From Gammaproteobacteria bacterium (lineage in GTDB: Bacteria > Pseudomonadota > Gammaproteobacteria > SZUA-140): a stretch of 7,867 nt of DNA. How positions within the stretch are numbered: the stretch's first letter is position 1; the number at the start of each line of letters is the position of its first letter. Positions 7,161 to 7,867 of this stretch are shown here, piece after piece. Made by a program: the position numbers and the translations under genes. Location of the stretch: assembly GCA_003230195.1 (NCBI GenBank), contig QIHH01000241.1, forward strand, positions 1 through 7,867, in the 5' to 3' direction. Under the pieces are notes generated by a model that worked only from the letters and a program-made list of their open reading frames with translations, was not told the DNA's origin and searched no databases.

Positions 7161-7188
7161 ATTATTATCGATTTTAAATGATAATAAT
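7161..7188. repeat. AT-rich inverted repeat, 9-bp arms with 10-base spacer
   Basis: ATTATTATC and GATAATAAT are exact reverse complements separated by GATTTTAAAT. The site lies about 170 bases upstream of the dksA promoter, too far for simple repression. GATAAT units recall Fur boxes, but the match to the 7-1-7 Fur pattern is partial. It may be a protein-binding site or simple AT-rich sequence. Confidence 0.4.
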
Positions 7189-7245
7189 TGCCTAATGAAT
7201 AGATAATAAAGGATATTTTTTTAAAAATCGTTGCTGAACGTATGT

Positions 7246-7264
7246 CAGGGATCAGCTCTCCCTG
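7246..7264. repeat. Short hairpin CAGGGA/TCCCTG
   Basis: A 6-bp inverted repeat with a 7-base loop (TCAGCTC), just past the end of the integrase-like remnant on the minus strand. It has no adjoining T-run and no assigned role. Confidence 0.35.
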
Positions 7265-7268
7265 TGTG

Positions 7269-7507
7269 TCAACCTAGTCCCATAGAGTCATTGAATGGGA
7301 TAGCAACTATTTTCAGGGTACGTTGTAGCAGTGCTTTTATTCAGAGGCTTTAAGTGAACGGCGAAACTTTCGCGTGCCCTTGAAATGTTCACGTAGAGTT
7401 TGCGGTACGATGACGCGCCCATACCATTTGGTTGGAATGGCGTTGCGGATTAAAAACTGGCCTCGTGCCGTGATGATATCCTCACAGATGCGCCATTCCA
7501 AACGCAT
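7269..7507 (-). pseudogene. Remnant of a tyrosine recombinase/integrase N-terminus beside tRNA-Leu
   Basis: From an ATG at 7505-7507 the minus strand encodes 56 residues to a TAA at 7337-7339. The part WYGRVIVPQTLREHFKG followed by TRKFRRSLKASE resembles the start of tyrosine recombinases, where a short strand with W-x-x-R-x-x-V-P is followed by LR-x-x-x-G and an R-R-S-L-K-T-S pattern. After the stop, the next frame continues IKALLQRTLKIVAIPF to a TGA at 7269-7271, which fits the helix that usually follows, so a frameshift near 7340 is likely. No catalytic domain is present. GGTG lies seven bases before the ATG. The position 86 bases past the tRNA 3' end is typical for integrase genes of elements that insert into tRNA genes. 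The family call comes from recalled patterns. An unrelated 56-residue protein cannot be excluded. Confidence 0.45.
7278..7300. repeat. Hairpin TCCCAT/ATGGGA within the integrase remnant
   Basis: A 6-bp inverted repeat with an 11-base loop, extendable by three more pairs (CTA/TAG) across one bulged G. It lies 13 bases from the hairpin at 7246-7264. No T-run follows on either strand. The pair of hairpins could be remnants of a mobile element end. Confidence 0.3.
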
Positions 7508-7593
7508 GGTGTATCACCAAGTTGTACCACCTTGGCTGAACAATATTCTGAGAATGTTAAAAATCCTTTAGAATCAATTTCTTATGGAATAAA

Positions 7594-7680
7594 TGGTGCC
7601 GAGGAGAGGACTTGAACCTCCATGGGGTTGCCCCCACTAGCACCTGAAGCTAGCGTGTCTACCAATTTCACCACCTCGGC
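7594..7680 (-). tRNA. tRNA-Leu, anticodon CAG, CCA encoded
   Basis: The minus strand folds into a complete class II tRNA of 87 bases including CCA. The acceptor stem is GCCGAGG/CCTCGGC with discriminator A. The anticodon stem CTAGC/GCTAG encloses the loop TTCAGGT, so the anticodon is CAG (plus-strand 7644-7646), reading CUG leucine codons. The long variable arm GGGG-GCAA-CCCC is characteristic of tRNA-Leu, and the T loop is TTCAAGT on a 5-bp stem with one G-U pair. It has its own strong promoter upstream. An integrase-like remnant follows its 3' end. Confidence 0.98.
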
Positions 7681-7729
7681 GTATTTGAATTCGCGATTGC
7701 GTTTTCATGGCGTTGAAACTAAGGGGCGC

Positions 7730-7759
7730 ACTGTACCGAATTGACGTCTGGGTTGTCAA
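7730..7759 (-). promoter_or_regulatory. Promoter of tRNA-Leu with GC-rich discriminator
   Basis: On the minus strand a perfect -35 TTGACA (7754-7759) is followed after 18 bases by TACAGT (7730-7735). The bases right after the -10 are GCGCCCC, a GC-rich discriminator like those of stringently controlled stable-RNA promoters. Transcription should start near 7723, with a 5' leader of about 43 bases removed during tRNA maturation. Such promoters are typical targets of ppGpp and DksA, which is encoded about 0.6 kb downstream. Regulation is inferred from promoter type only. Confidence 0.8.
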
Positions 7760-7867
7760 TTATGGCTAAGTGGTTACCAGGGCAATCGGGCTTAAATTCC
7801 CACGCCGATCACTTTGAGTAAGTAGGCATTATTCCAACCCGCCTTTAGTCTTTTTGTTTTCACACCG

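Larger units (their letters stand above)
6955..7268. other. AT-rich intergenic region upstream of dksA
   Basis: No reading frame with codon or family support was found on either strand in this stretch. The minus strand offers at most about 20 codons (a frame starting ATG-CAT near 7145). It holds the dksA promoter with an overlapping palindrome, an AT-rich inverted repeat at 7161-7188, a short CGACT/AGTCG repeat at 7122-7135 and a hairpin at 7246-7264. Its composition is visibly lower in GC than the surrounding genes, which fits either a regulatory region or leftover DNA from a decayed insertion next to tRNA-Leu. Confidence 0.6.

Noticed and set aside
7792..7867. Two short minus-strand frames entering from the right edge (one ending in KTKGGLE at 7829, one ending in KVIGVGI at 7792)
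   Set aside because: Either could be the 3' end of a neighbouring gene, but neither 12 nor 24 residues gives a recognisable family, so no CDS is called.

Overview
The window looks like a chromosomal piece of a gammaproteobacterium. The evidence is a DksA core almost identical in key positions to the enterobacterial protein, a MoaB close in length and sequence to E. coli MoaB, a proteobacterial Acs, and the start of an HpnD-type squalene-pathway synthase, which points to a hopanoid or squalene producer. Base composition is moderate, and the non-coding stretch at about 6955-7330 is clearly AT-rich. All supported genes lie on the minus strand, so transcription runs from the right end of the window to the left.

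Reading in the direction of transcription, the right end (7594-7759) holds a tRNA-Leu(CAG) gene with an encoded CCA and a strong sigma70-type promoter with a GC-rich discriminator. Just past the tRNA 3' end (7269-7507) is a short, broken reading frame that resembles the N-terminus of a tyrosine recombinase, probably the remnant of an element that once used this tRNA. An AT-rich gap of about 310 bases follows, with several inverted repeats, and then a promoter and a DksA gene with a long lysine-rich, histone-H1-like N-terminal tail (6217-6954). After a hairpin comes acs, acetyl-CoA synthetase (4040-6001). A compact molybdenum-cofactor cluster, moaB-moeA-mobA (1633-3973), is followed by a membrane-anchored class III nucleotide cyclase carrying a C-terminal PilZ domain (231-1541). 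The window ends inside hpnD (1-79).

The genes cover several functions: stable RNA and its global regulator (tRNA-Leu, DksA), acetate activation (Acs), late steps of molybdopterin guanine dinucleotide synthesis (MoaB, MoeA, MobA), second-messenger signalling (cyclase-PilZ) and hopanoid or squalene precursor synthesis (HpnD). The Mo-cofactor genes are the only clear functional operon, with tight junctions and a 4-base moeA/mobA overlap.

No clearly new multi-gene system is visible. The points most worth a second look are the cyclase-PilZ fusion with both sets of signature residues intact, the H1-like tail on DksA, the moeA frame that continues upstream of its only canonical start codon, the palindrome over the -35 region of the dksA promoter, and the integrase remnant beside tRNA-Leu.
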